Assembly: GCA_023935145.1 (NCBI GenBank) | Contig: CM043704.1 | Span: 92,212,373 to 92,276,372, forward strand | Source: Bretschneidera sinensis | Taxonomy: Eukaryota; Streptophyta; Magnoliopsida; Brassicales; Akaniaceae | Direction: 5' to 3' | DNA length: 64,000 bases | In this document: piece by piece, positions 10,971 to 23,064 of the stretch | Numbering within the stretch: position 1 is the stretch's first letter | Layout of the letters: each line of letters starts with the position of its first letter | Program-made: the position numbers and the translations under genes | Notes under the pieces: generated by a model | Database searches by the model: none | The model's input: the letters and a program-made list of their open reading frames with translations, nothing else | What the model was told of the DNA's origin: nothing

Positions 10971-13900
10971 ATGGCTGAATCGGATTTACCCCACCGACAG
11001 AGCACACACCAGAAGCCCTTATATTGCAAGTATTGTCATTCACAAGGGCATGAATTGCTCAAATGTCCTTATCGCCTATGTAAAGTCTGCAGAGAACCGG
11101 GTCACTATCTTGCAGACTGCCCTAAACTTCCATCTGGAAATCAGTCAAATGGGAACCAATATCACTCTCGAGGCTCATACAATCGGTCATATTCCAAGCC
11201 AAAGAATACTGCTGCCGTAACCACTGATACTACACCAACTTCATCCAATTCTCCACCTGATTGGATTGGTTTCTGCACCGTTCTTACCGAAGCTCTAAAT
11301 AAAATCGGTAACAATATAGCCATGTCAACTACACCAGGTACATCCCGATGGTATTTCGATTCTGCTTGTTGCAATCACATGACTTCTGATGCCTCTATTT
11401 TTTCCTCTAAAACCTGTGATGAGCATGCGCCTACTATTCACACTGCCAATGGATCAAATATGCTGGTCAGCCATACTGGACATGTTGATTGTTCTCATTT
11501 GTCTCTCCCTGACACATATTTAGTTCCTAATCTTACGCTTAACCTTATATCTGTTGGACAACTATGTGATCTTGGACTTGATGTGCATTTTTCTTCTACT
11601 GGTTGTCGTGTGCAGGACCCTCAGACAGGAAAACTCCTTGGAACCGGCCGTAAAGTTGGACGCCTCTTTGAGCTCACTCATCTCCAAGTCCCATCCTCAC
11701 CATCACCAAATCAATCAGCCGCATCCATCCCAGCACTCTCACCTGTGGAATTGTGGCACTCTCGGTTAGGTCATACTTCATCTAGCCCTCTACGTTCTCT
11801 TATTTCTAGTGGTCAGTTAGGTTCACTTCAGCATGAGTCTTTTCATTGTATTCATTGTCAACTTGCAAAACAATCAGCTTTACCTTTTAATGAGAGTCAG
11901 TCCGTTTCTCTTGCACCTTTTGATTTAGTACATTCTGACGTTTGGGGGCCTTCTCCTCATGCATCAATGGGTGGTGCTCGTTATTTTGTTATATTGTGGA
12001 TGACTACTCTCGTTATACTTGGTTGTTTCTTATGAAAAGCAGATCTGAACTCTTTCAAATATATTCTGATTTTTCTTCTATGGTTCAAACTCAATTCTCT
12101 CGGAATATCAAAATTTTTCGTTCAGATAATGCAATGGAATATAAAGACCGTGCTTTTCTAAACCTACTTCACAAAAATGGCACGCTCCCCCACCGCTCGT
12201 GCCCTGGAACCTCCCAACAAAATGGACGAGCTGAACGCAAACATCGACATATTCTTGACACCGTTCGTGCTCTACTCATTTCGTCATCATGTCCTGAACG
12301 TTTCTGGGGTGATGCTGCATTCACCGCAGTATACACAATCAATCGTGTCCCTTCCACTACAATCCAAAATCAATCTCCATTCGAGCGCCTTTTCGGTAAA
12401 CCTCCTGATTACTCTAACCTCAGAGTCTTTGGTTGCGCTTGTTTTGTTCTTCTCAAACCACATGAACACAACAAATTACAACCAAGGGCTCATCTGTGTT
12501 GTTTCATTGGATATGGTATTGAACATAAGGGGTATCGATGCTGGGATCCTATTTCTAAAACTCTTCGTATCTCTCGTCATGTCATTTTTTGGGAACATCA
12601 AATGTTCTCTTCGTTACGGTCATTTGACATATCAACCATCACTAACTCTAGATTCTTTACTGATCCATCTATTAAGTTATTTCCTGAGAATCCAGTTTCA
12701 GGTACTGTTGAGTCCACCTCCGAATCACCAGCTGATATCACCCCTTCCGTTCCAGAACCACCAGTTGATCCTACCTCTCCATACCCAGACCCAGTTCCAG
12801 TTCCAGTTCCAGAACCATCAGCTGACCTCACCTCTCTGACTCAATCGGTCGTGCCCGAGGATATTCCTATGTCTGATGAGTCTGCACTGACTCCCTCTGA
12901 GAGCCATCCTCCAGATCACCCCCGCAGATCTACTAGGGTAACTCACCCCCCTTCTCATCTTGTTGATTACCATTGTGATTATCATTGTTTTTCCACTATA
13001 CTTCATCTGCATGAGCCTCAATCCTATAAGGAGGCTAGTACTAATCCTCTTTGGCAGAAAGCAATGGATGAAGAACTTCAGGCCCTAGCTAAAACTCATA
13101 CATGGGATATTGTTGATCTACCCGCTGGAAAAACTCCTATTGGGTGCAAATGGGTGTTTAAGATCAAGACACTTTCTGATGGCTCTATTGAACGATATAA
13201 AGCCCGACTTGTTGCCAAGGGATTTGCTCAGGAATATGGCATTGACTATGAAGAGACATTTGCTCCAGTGGCGAGGCTCACATCTGTCCGTACACTCATT
13301 GCTGTCGCCGCCATTCGAAGATGGACTCTATTTCAAATGGATGTCAAAAATGCATTTCTGAATGGGGAACTTCTTGAGGAAGTCTATATGCATACACCTC
13401 CCGGCTTGGATGCCACTCGAAACAAAGTTTGTCGCCTTCGTCGTGCCTTATATGGTTTAAAACAAGCTCCACGTGCCTGGTTTGCCAAATTCAGCACTAC
13501 CATTCATCAGTTTGGGTTCACACCGAGTGCTCATGATTCGGCTCTGTTTATCCGCCATACGGCCAATGGTATTATCCTTCTTTTACTGTACGTGGATGAT
13601 ATGGTTATTACTGGAGATGATCCACATGGTATTTCTGAACTCAAAAAGTTTCTCAGTGGCCAATTTGAGATGAAAGATCTTGGCGTGCTCACCTATTTTC
13701 TTGGCCTCGAAGTCTCATCTAATTCTGATGGATTTTTTCTCTCTCAGGCCAAATATGCCTCGGACCTCCTTTCCAAGGCTGGGATCACTGACTCAACCAC
13801 TGCCACTACTCCTCTCGAGCCGAATGTCAGACTTACCCCACTCGATGGTTCACCTCTTCAGGATGCCACTCTATATCGTCAACTGGTTGGAAGTCTTGTA

Positions 13901-14500
13901 TATCTTACTGTCACTCGCCCTGACATTGCCTATGCCGTTCATCAGGTCAGTCGGTTCTTGTCCGCTCCTCGGACCACCCATTACTCGGCTGCTCTTCCCA
14001 TTCTTAGGTACGTCAAGGGTACTTTATTTCATGGGCTTCATTTCTCAGCACAGTCTACCCTCGTTTTACAAGCCTATTCTGATGCCGATTGGGCCGGAGA
14101 CCCCACCGACAGACGTTCAACCACTGGTTACTGTTTCTTTTTGGGCAATTCTCTCATTTCCTGGCGTAGTAAGAAACAAACTGTGGTTGCTCGCTCCAGT
14201 ACTGAAGCTGAATATCGTGCCATGGCTGATGCAACTCAAGAACTTCTCTGGCTTCGATGGCTACTCGCTGACATGGGTATCTCTTCTCCTGCTGCCACTA
14301 TCCTACACTGTGACAACAGAAGTGCTATTCAGATCGCTCACAATGATGTCTTCCACGAGCGTACAAAACACATCGAGAATGATATCCACTTCATCCGTGA
14401 TCACATTCTCCAGAATACAGTTCAGCCGATCAGACAGCTGACATTTTCACTAAGGCTCATCCACCTGGACGCTTTCACTCTCTGGTTTCCAAACTCAAGT
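10971..14500 (+). pseudogene. copia gag-pol polyprotein, copy 1, broken
   Basis: The likely start is ATG 10971 (MAES), matching the start of copy 2. Only eight or so residues of capsid-type Gag remain. The next part is a zinc-knuckle region with two CCHC-like motifs (YCKYCHSQGHELLKC and CKVCREPGHYLADC), then an aspartic protease with DSA near 11358, the integrase zinc region (WHSRLGH, then CIHCQLAK) and the integrase core (D in HSDVWG, D in RSDNA, E in GRAERK). One missing T near 11994 shifts the frame. The second frame carries reverse transcriptase with YVDDM at 13589-13603 and RNase H ([23 protein letters not shown]). A 19-bp deletion at about 14420 shifts the last codons. Copy 2 gives the uninterrupted comparison. 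Confidence 0.93.
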
Positions 14501-14527
14501 TCACCTCCCACTTACCACCTTGAGTTT

Positions 14528-14536
14528 GAGGGGGGA
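14528..14536 (+). promoter_or_regulatory. Polypurine tract of copia copy 1
   Basis: GAGGGGGGA directly upstream of the 3' LTR, the expected plus-strand primer site. Confidence 0.9.
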
Positions 14537-14752
14537 TGTTAATGTATTATATGGGCTTAGTCCCACATTGGTTGTGTATAGCTTTGCTTCTCCTATTAGC
14601 TTATATAAATAGGATAATCCCACATTGGTTGTGTATAGCTTTACTTCTCCTATTAGCTTATATAAATAGGATAGCTCCCTCTGTAAGTAAATCACACCAT
14701 TCAATACAATTCTTCTCTTTGTATTGTCTCACTTCCTCTCTTAAATTCAACA
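14537..14752 (+). repeat. 3' LTR of copia copy 1
   Basis: 216 bp; I find no difference from the 5' LTR. Followed by the GATTA target duplication. Confidence 0.97.
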
Positions 14753-14757
14753 GATTA

Positions 14758-16481
14758 TAAGGGCAAAATGCAAATCGATCCTAATTAGCTTATCTTGTCT
14801 TCTCTCTCTTTTTTTTTTTTTTTTGTTCATAGCAAATAATTTAATGAATTACTGTATTTTACAACATGTAAAACAAATATTGGTGAAAATTTTATATTCA
14901 TTGAAATAGTTTGCTTAATGTAGTCAAATGTAAGAATTTAATCTAACTTAGATCTACATTTTTAAATCTCCTCGATGTAAAAATTAAAAAAAAGAGATTT
15001 AAAAAGTTTGATTTTAAGATGGATTAAATTCATATCCGATCATGACCTTAATCAAGTAATACTTAGTGGTTAAGGTGGGTAGGATAGGGTAAGGGGTGAG
15101 TAAGTCTCTTACCCTACCGCTATCAAGTATTCGGTGTAAAATTTCGTACTAGATAGGTACATTGGGTAAGCATTAATCACTCCATGATAAATGTATAAAG
15201 CTTACTCAGTTGAGTAGTGATGTAAAATTATTTCTCTATCTTTAGTTTGTTTTATAACACTATTTATATAATTAAATGATTAATTTTTCATTAATTTTAA
15301 ACTAATAAATTGTCTATTTTTTTAAATATATTTTTACTGAGTATATTAGTTTCTAAAAAGTGTGTGTATATATATTATATAAAAATTCAAAATGAGCAAA
15401 TAATGTGGGACAAAGAAATTAAAAAATATTAATAATAATTATTTAATTATTTATCATTAATATTAAATAAATAGAAAACTCATTTGTAAGCTCGAGCTCA
15501 CAATCGTAATAATTCAAATATTTTCTCACTCTAATGTTCGAGCTCACTTAATCGAAATCTTTTAATTAAAGATAAATGCACATTTAAATTTGGGTGATTA
15601 GTTTGACTACTTTTTCGTCCGCTATTGATATAAAATTTCTTCTTCATCATCATTATAACGAGGCTAGTCAATTTACACTCAGTACACAATCGAATACAAA
15701 ACTTACACTGTACGAGGCGTTTATCTCGAATGACATTCAATTATTTTGGGTTGGTGATTTCAAATGTCAAAAAATTTCAATTTGCAGGGAACTTCAAAGA
15801 GAGGACTTTCCACTCTTTGAAAGGGTAGTGAGATATTGTAAAAGATACATAAGACTCCAAGGAAATGGGTCAGAAGCATAAGCAGAGTTGTCATAGCATT
15901 TTTGACAAGAATAGAATAAAAGGTTGGATGGTGTTTGGAAATTAAAATCCATTTGGTGTGGGTTTTAGCACCATATTTGACAAAACATAATACAGGACAA
16001 CATTTCAAAATGTTTTCCAAGTTCTTGATGGGTGCATGAACAGAAAGATCAGAGAGGCTGCAGGTAAGAACATAGCTATCTGCCGGCCGACTTTGTTTCG
16101 GTTGAAATATTGTAATGCAATTTTTTTTTTATATTTTTAAAAATATAAAAAAAATAATTTAAAAATTTTCATTTTTTTTCTTCAATTGAGTTATATATTA
16201 TCTTCATCTTTAATTTATAAATGATTTTTTTTTTATTACTAGATTTGACCAACATATAAGTTTATATTAATTGCAATACACAGCTTTCCTTGAGGAGAAA
16301 GTGCACAAACAAGGGCCTCTTCATCAGTTTCCTATACAATTCTTTTTTCCCTTTCTATATTCTGCAGTTTAGAAACATAATTTGCCCAATAAAACAATAC
16401 CATGGGTAGAACTAATAATATAAGAAGGTGTTCTGTACTTCATTTATCAAATGGGCCAGCACGAGCAACAACTCCGTTAAG
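14758..16481. other. Intergenic, including the 3' flank of NAT4
   Basis: AT-rich. 15594-16020 holds short overlapping open frames on both strands with no recognisable domain. 16280-16481 lies just past the NAT4 stop on the minus strand and probably contains its 3' UTR. A segment at 15060-15120 looks vaguely tRNA-like but lacks a B box. Confidence 0.45.
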
Positions 16482-19400
16482 TTATAATGAAGGGAAGAAC
16501 CTGTTGAGATTATAAGGCAGTGCATAAAACTCTTCGCTCCTTGTATCCTTATTATAATACCTGAACTTCTCCCACCAATGCCTTCCACTATCACGCCGAA
16601 CTGAGCTGTGACCATAGCTGTGAGTGCCATCCAAGAAGTAAGCAACTATGATTGCCACCGTTGCTGGGGATGAGAAAATCACTTGCATTATGTTGTTGAA
16701 CTGCAACACAAAAGAGAACATATATCAGAAGAAATTCAACATAAATGAAAGATGATCAGGCGGAATGCCAAAGCTGAAAGTCGGATATATTCACCGCTAT
16801 TGAACGAGTGTGGACAGGACCACGGCCAGAAATTAAAAGGTATTCGTTGAAGTATTGTGGCACTGAAAGGCCCATGAAGAGAGCAAAGCCTAGAATGAAC
16901 TTTGACCTGAAGCTGTTCAGGTTGCAGAACTGGAGGAGACCAAGACCAGCAGAAGCTGTTGTTCACCACAGGATGAATCAGAATCAAAGATATTACCACA
17001 TTAGAACTGAAATTCATATTGAAAGAATGTTACATAATGTAGTTTCCTATTTGCGCATTATTTCCAAGTAAAATTTCTCTTATATTGCAGAAAACATGAT
17101 TAATGATTAGACCACACAAAATTAAAACACGGTATTACTACCGATGAACATTAATTAGAACTCTCCTATGTTACATGAATTCTTCATTTTACTAGACACC
17201 AACATTCGACCTTTAGAGCCCAACAAGATAGAGATTTTATTTATTTGAGACTAATAGGTCGATTGTGGCTCAGTATGATAACAAATTCGTGGTTTTGTCA
17301 ATGGTTATACCGGAAATGATAGATCTAGAGGAGGTAAAAGCAAAGCATTTGAACACTCTAAATTAAAAGAAAAAGTACGAAAAATTACTAAAAAAACAGA
17401 CAAATTCGACACTCTGACATATACCCGTGTCCGACGTTTATACCCGAATCTATGTAACATAGGAACTTTGACATCTTCTAAGTAATTACATATCAATGGA
17501 AAGATCTAAGTTTGTTAGAAATGTAAATACCGAAGCTTCAATAAATTGTAGATTTTCATCTATTTAAAACTCCATTCATTATTATCTTCTCAAAAATTAT
17601 TCCACAGATAAACAAGTACATTAATTTTTTGTTTCTTTTAGTTTCAAGAGATTCAACATTGATACTGAGAGAAGAGAGCAGAGGAAGACCATCTCACATA
17701 GCTGCTAAACAACAAGAAAAAATCCAACTAGGATGAACTAAGACGTAGAAAATAGATACATACCCACGTAGGCAAAAAGAACACAGTACAAAGCTGCCAC
17801 AAGTGGTAATGGTATAGAAGCAAGAAAAGCACCGAATTTTCCTGTTTGTGACATGAGTCATGACATTACCAGAAAAGAAAATGAAAATTGATTAAAAAAT
17901 TATAATGAAGGCTCCTAATTTGCATCATTTTCAAAACAGAACAAGTATAAAATCATCAAAAAGAATAAAGTATCCAGGATAATCTTATAGATTGCCGTAT
18001 GGAATACCACACCTAGTACAGAAAAGAAAAGCATAAATGCTGCTGCTATTTGGACAACTCTCCGACTTCCAATCCGCGTTAATCCCAAAAGGCCTGCATT
18101 TTCACTATAAATAAAACAGAACAAAATCAGACCAAAGCATTAGCAAATGAGAAAACTAGGATTGGTACATCCACCAACTAATAGACCTCAACAGTAGCAA
18201 TCGTCGTGAACCATCCACATTTAGTGAGTTAAAGGAGTCTGCTGCTCATAAATCAAGAAAAAATTTGGGAATATGCAGGTTTCCTCTTGTCTGCCTATGG
18301 AAATCGAAGCTAGGATAAGTATTAACTAGTTGATTATACATTCAGTTGTCAAGGTGCAGGTCATATGGTAGATGTCCTCATCTAAAAATTCTCTAAAAAC
18401 ACTATCTGCTAAATTCAAAAGATCGAGTTCATTACACTGAAGCTGTAGACCCATTTCCTGTGCCAAAAACTCCATCCAGCAATATACCTATTCCCTGTAA
18501 ATCATAAGAAAGTGATTCACAGAAAACAGTTACAATGATCATTTGATTGTAACAATTTAAAGACTTCATTTTTTTTATAAAAAATCTCAAGATTGATTAT
18601 CACCTGCCACCCAATACCACGGCTGAGCACAGAAGGTGGTACAGGAGTTGCACTCCCATATCTTGATGCTGCAATAAATGTACCAGTAGACTGCCCAAGA
18701 AAAGAAGCAAGATGGAGAAGATATTAGTCGAAATGAAAGTAGCATGAATTCTTAATAGAGGAAGGGAACAAAATAGCAGGGGAGAAGATTGTTCACAACA
18801 AAGCCTTCTCTGAAGTACATCAACTTATTATTTATTTGCATATGTGAAAATGTGGAGAAAATCACTGTATTTTCACAAGTTTCATCTTCATCAAGACTTC
18901 TACACTTGTAACCATTTATTACATAGAACAGTCAGAATAAATATTTGTAGTATATAACTTTCAGCAAAAGATAGAATATGCAGACAAAATCACCATAATG
19001 AGCATTAGTATATAATAAACATGTCAAGGATGCTCAGTTCAGGAATCAAACCTCAATAATGGAGACAAAACAGGCAGCCATCATTGCAAAAACATCACCG
19101 GCCTTAAAACTGGGACGCCCCCACTGAAATGGATATGGAACCCTTATCCTGCATATGGTAGAGAAAAACATTATAGAAGATCTTACTAATGCCAAATTTC
19201 CCCACAATTACTGAAGCATAATCCTTGAGTAATCATTTACAACAAATATTAAAGCTACTATGAGAAAATCATAAATACTGTGATTTTTCATAGTTTAGGT
19301 AAGAAGAGTAGGATATATCACACAATACGTACTCCCAGAAGGACAACAACATACTAAAGATATTAGATACCAAATACAATAACAAAAAACAACAACAGTA

Positions 19401-22400
19401 GCAGCAATAAAGAACTCACTCCCCCTCCCAAAAATATGAACCATTAGACGTGCCAATACAAGTTATTAAAGTAATAGATGCAATGATGTGCATAACCGCT
19501 CACCAACGAGCAGCGCTGATGAGCCCAGAACGATCAGTACGGCAACTAATTTGAGTTTCTGGAGGTCTTTTATCATATGCACCAGCTACAGTCAAAATTT
19601 CTGCATATACCCATACGATAGCAACCGAAACAAGGACCGCAAATCGATTAAATATGGATCCTTTAGATTTCATCACATGGGGAAGATACTGCAATACAAT
19701 TAGTTACCAACAAATTCAGAAAGAGAAAACTCTTGAAATTCAAAGTAAAACTATCTTCCAAAAGTAGAAAGTTAAAAGACCATTAGATCTTTCAAATTCT
19801 ACGCAATTCATACACTCTTTCCTCTCAGAGAATTTGATAAAGATTAAGAAACTAAGTTAAACCCACTAAATTACACAACAGAATGAGGATATAAGGCACA
19901 GATTAAGTAAACCATTCCACTGCTCTCTTGATTATAATCTATCAAGTCAATCAAACGTGAGTGCTAATAGAAGTATCAAAATGGAATTCACTATTTCGTA
20001 AACATCTTATGTACCAAGTCTAAAAACAAAAGGATATAATACATTAGATCTTAATTGATAATGAAGAAACAAATCGAATTTGATTGAAAGAAAAGAATGA
20101 ATAAAAATTCTGCTCACCTGAGATAAAACAATCAGTATAATCAATGCTGGTAGTCCAACTTCAATGCATCTTGCCAGCTACAAGCATAACAAAAAATTTC
20201 GACAAAAGAAAACAGATCATTTTGTCAAACAACTTAATACTTATATGGAAGAAAAAAAAAATAGCATCATAAAGTAGTTGTCGTCAAGAACTACACCCTG
20301 CGATTCAAAAGATTTTAGTAGTAAATTACATGGTAAACCATAAAGAACATAGCTTGGTATCAGAAAATTTTAATCAAAAGGATTTTCCCTTTTAATAAGT
20401 AGATCCAACGGATCTTTTGGGGGAAACTTTTTAAAATAACAATTACCAAACAGACTAATGGCCATTATGTACCCTCGAAACTGCACGATCAGGAATATTT
20501 AAAACAGTAGCTACAAAATAGTGCAAGAGCTACTCAACTCATAGTAAATATTTCTTCCCAACTACCCTCCCCTTCTTAAAATTCTTGAGATGACAACAAT
20601 TTTAGCATTGAGAATCACATTTTGGTAGACGCAAAAGAGCTGACTACCATAAACGATTGAGGATACCCTCTTGTCCTCACTAAATCTTCAATGCTGTTTT
20701 TAAAAACAGTCTGCAAAAATTATGAACCAGTTAAAGTGTCTGGAACTTCATTTTGAGCTGGTTGAACTTCATTCAAGAATTATTGTAAGAAGTGATTCAT
20801 AGGTAGCAGTGACAAATAGGGGTTTTGGAGCTTGATCCAAGATCAGACACAACAGGAACAAAATGAGGTTTTCATGATCTGTAATGTGTATGAACAAATC
20901 ATAAGCTTGTTAGTTTTCTTTCTCCTCTTGAGCACAAAGCAAGAAGAAAAAGTGTCCTATATGACAATTCTCTGCATTGAGTAATAAAAGGATGAAGGAT
21001 TCAGCACTCTTACTTGTGGAAAACCATGTGTATAGAGTCCAAGTCCAGTGAGAACCACAAGAGGAACGGCAGAAAGAGGGCTAAGAAACCTATATCAAAA
21101 GACATCAAACCGAGCTCTATAATCAAATAAATAATTGATGCATAAGCATAGTCCCATATTCATTACAGCATTTTTGCAGTATCGTACCTGGCAAAAATTC
21201 TCCAAAACCCCAAAAACCCGATAATCATATGGAAGAGTGATGCCACAATAAGTGCCCCTTGTATAGCTCTCATGGAACGTTTAAACCTCTAAAAGATCAA
21301 TCACCCACAAATAGAATGCAAATGGTATAAGCACCCAAATGCACTAAAATTACGAATACTAAAATCTATAAAATCATCAACATAAAGATGTGAATTTCCT
21401 GGAAAAATCTTTTTAATCCTCCCCTTTAAGCATTTCCTTTGACAACCAAAGAAATAGCTAAATTTGGATAACGGAAATGACAAAAGTGTAAGCGGACCAA
21501 CCTGACGAGGATCAGTGTACACATTGAATCTGCTGGACAAAGCAATGGAGATGGAGGGGATGATGAAAGCATAAGAACCCCCAATCACAACTGGAAGCCG
21601 AGTTCCAAATAAAGTCTGCAATAGCGTATTTATGCCGGCAACGAAGAGCAAGGTGTTGATAACCTCAGCCTTCTCCACCTATTTTTTACAATGAAGAGGA
21701 ACATTCAGTTTAAAAGTAATCATGAAATACAATAGAAATAGGAAAAAAATTACAAATGTAAGAACTTGAGCACTATTCTTACATTTCCACCACCCAGTAA
21801 AGGGACAATTATAGAGGCTATGATAACAGTAGTGCCAAGCATGACCAGGTAGTGCTGAAATCCTAAAAGTATAGCCTCAGCTGCATTCAATTGGAAAACT
21901 TATTAGCAATTGTCAAGTATAATTTGGAAGACAGAATTCCTATATAATGAAATCCAGTGCTATTAAGCAAAGAAGCATTTAAAAAAAAAAAAAAAAAAAC
22001 CCTGCTATGCTAGTGCTATGTTTGCTTAGTTGAATAATACAGAAAAAATGAGAGAAAGTAGGAAGTCGAAGCAGATTATAATATGGGGAAAATGAAACTG
22101 GTACAGTTTTCCATAATTAGAAATTCAGAATCCAAAAAGGCAAGATCTTTCTTTCTCTCTCTCTCTCTGTCGTTTCTCTAAGCAACGGTAAATCTTTTTC
22201 TTTACTTTTCTCCTTCACTTATTTCAAATAGAAATTATTATGTGAAACTGAGAGAAAATTAGAAACTTTCTTTCTTCTCTCCTATCTCACCCGTTTCTCA
22301 GCAATGGCTGATTTCATCTTTCCTTTTATCAGTAACCAAACAGAATTTAATTTTAACATCGCCGGAGTTACTCGCGTTATTGATTAAGGAGGAGTCATTA

Positions 22401-22678
22401 ACAGATAAAAAGAGCGGGAAAGCCGCCAAAAACAAAACTTGATTAATCTGACGGTCAGGATTTCTCTTGAACTGTCGCTTTGTAAACCAAAGATGAACAA
22501 AAGAAAGATACACAACCAAAAAAAACAGAGTAAGTAAAAAGTGAAAACATAGAACGAGAAAGAAAAAAAAACAGTCACAGAAAAGCTGAGAAACGCAAAG
22601 AACAGCGCATTAAATCGTTAAATGTCTTGATTTAAAGCTTGTACGTAGATACATGTACATAATAGTCCATGTGTTTAT

Positions 22679-22745
<67 letters not shown>

Positions 22746-22856
22746 TAAAGTACGCCAACGAGGAGAGCTGGTGACGCAGAAATCAACCCCGGGAAACTGG
22801 TCCTTGACAGGATGCGGCTGGAACTCATCTGCCTTTGGTGGTCCAGCCCCCGCCAT
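16482..22856 (-). CDS. NAT4: Nucleobase-ascorbate transporter 4 (NAT/NCS2 family)
   Basis: Multi-pass plasma-membrane permease of the nucleobase-ascorbate transporter family; members move purines, pyrimidines or related solutes, and the substrate of this one is not shown by sequence. Exons (minus): 22856-22754, 21880-21783, 21678-21502, 21288-21188, 21089-21014, 20177-20118, 19688-19504, 19148-19052, 18690-18604, 18494-18436, 18104-18013, 17841-17764, 16955-16795, 16700-16482. All introns are GT-AG and the phases sum to 530 residues plus stop, matching the family. Exon 2 has the conserved QH (LGFQHYLVMLGTTV). Exons 10-11 carry the NAT signature ENAGLLGLTR, followed by GSRRVVQ. Other landmarks are SCRTDRSGLISAA, QWGRPSF and the C-terminus EEFYALPYNLNRFFPSL. 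It matches remembered Arabidopsis NAT4 more closely than NAT6 (EKAEVINT, AYDKRP, VRRDSGRHWWEKFR). No break seen. Confidence 0.95.
22686..22742. repeat. (AT)n(AG)n compound microsatellite in NAT4 intron 1
   Basis: About 12 AT units followed directly by about 14 AG units. It lies just downstream of the first exon in transcript direction. A second (AT)n run sits at 23033-23057, upstream of the gene. Both are likely length-variable. Confidence 0.95.
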
Positions 22857-23033
22857 TTCTCTCTCTCTCGAAGAAGAACTCTTATCAATTAGCACTTTCT
22901 CTCTCTATAAAAGGAGTCTCTCTTCTCTTCTCTGTCACTCTGTGTTTACAGTTTTAGAGAGAATCAGCAGAGCAAAAGGAGGATCGTATGTTACACAAAG
23001 GACGAGTTAGGCGGCGATGTTATGACAATATCA

Positions 23034-23064
<31 letters not shown>

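Larger units (their letters stand above)
10226..14752 (+). mobile_element. Ty1-copia LTR retrotransposon, copy 1 (recent, defective)
   Basis: A 4527-bp element bounded by two 216-bp LTRs (10226-10441 and 14537-14752) that I find identical base for base. It is flanked by a perfect 5-bp target duplication GATTA (10221-10225 and 14753-14757). The LTRs start TGTT and end AACA. Order inside: PBS, repeat-rich leader, gag remnant, protease, integrase, reverse transcriptase, RNase H, polypurine tract. Integrase before RT places it in Ty1/Copia; the short LTRs suggest an Ale/Retrofit-like lineage, which is a guess. Relative to copy 2 it lacks about 675 bp of gag, one T in integrase and 19 bp in RNase H, so it cannot make the proteins for its own movement. 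Confidence 0.97.

Noticed and set aside
12177..14441. Long alternative-frame and antisense open frames inside copia copies (for example 12177-12839, 13680-14441, 49178-49560, 50682-51356)
   Set aside because: They overlap the collinear polyprotein frames that carry the catalytic motifs and have no independent support.
15060..15125. tRNA-like A-box pattern (TTAGTGGTTAAGG)
   Set aside because: No B box at proper spacing and no cloverleaf potential seen.
22298..22578. Minus-strand frames in NAT4 intron 1
   Set aside because: Phe/Leu-rich translation from T-rich intron sequence, spanned by a well-supported splice junction.
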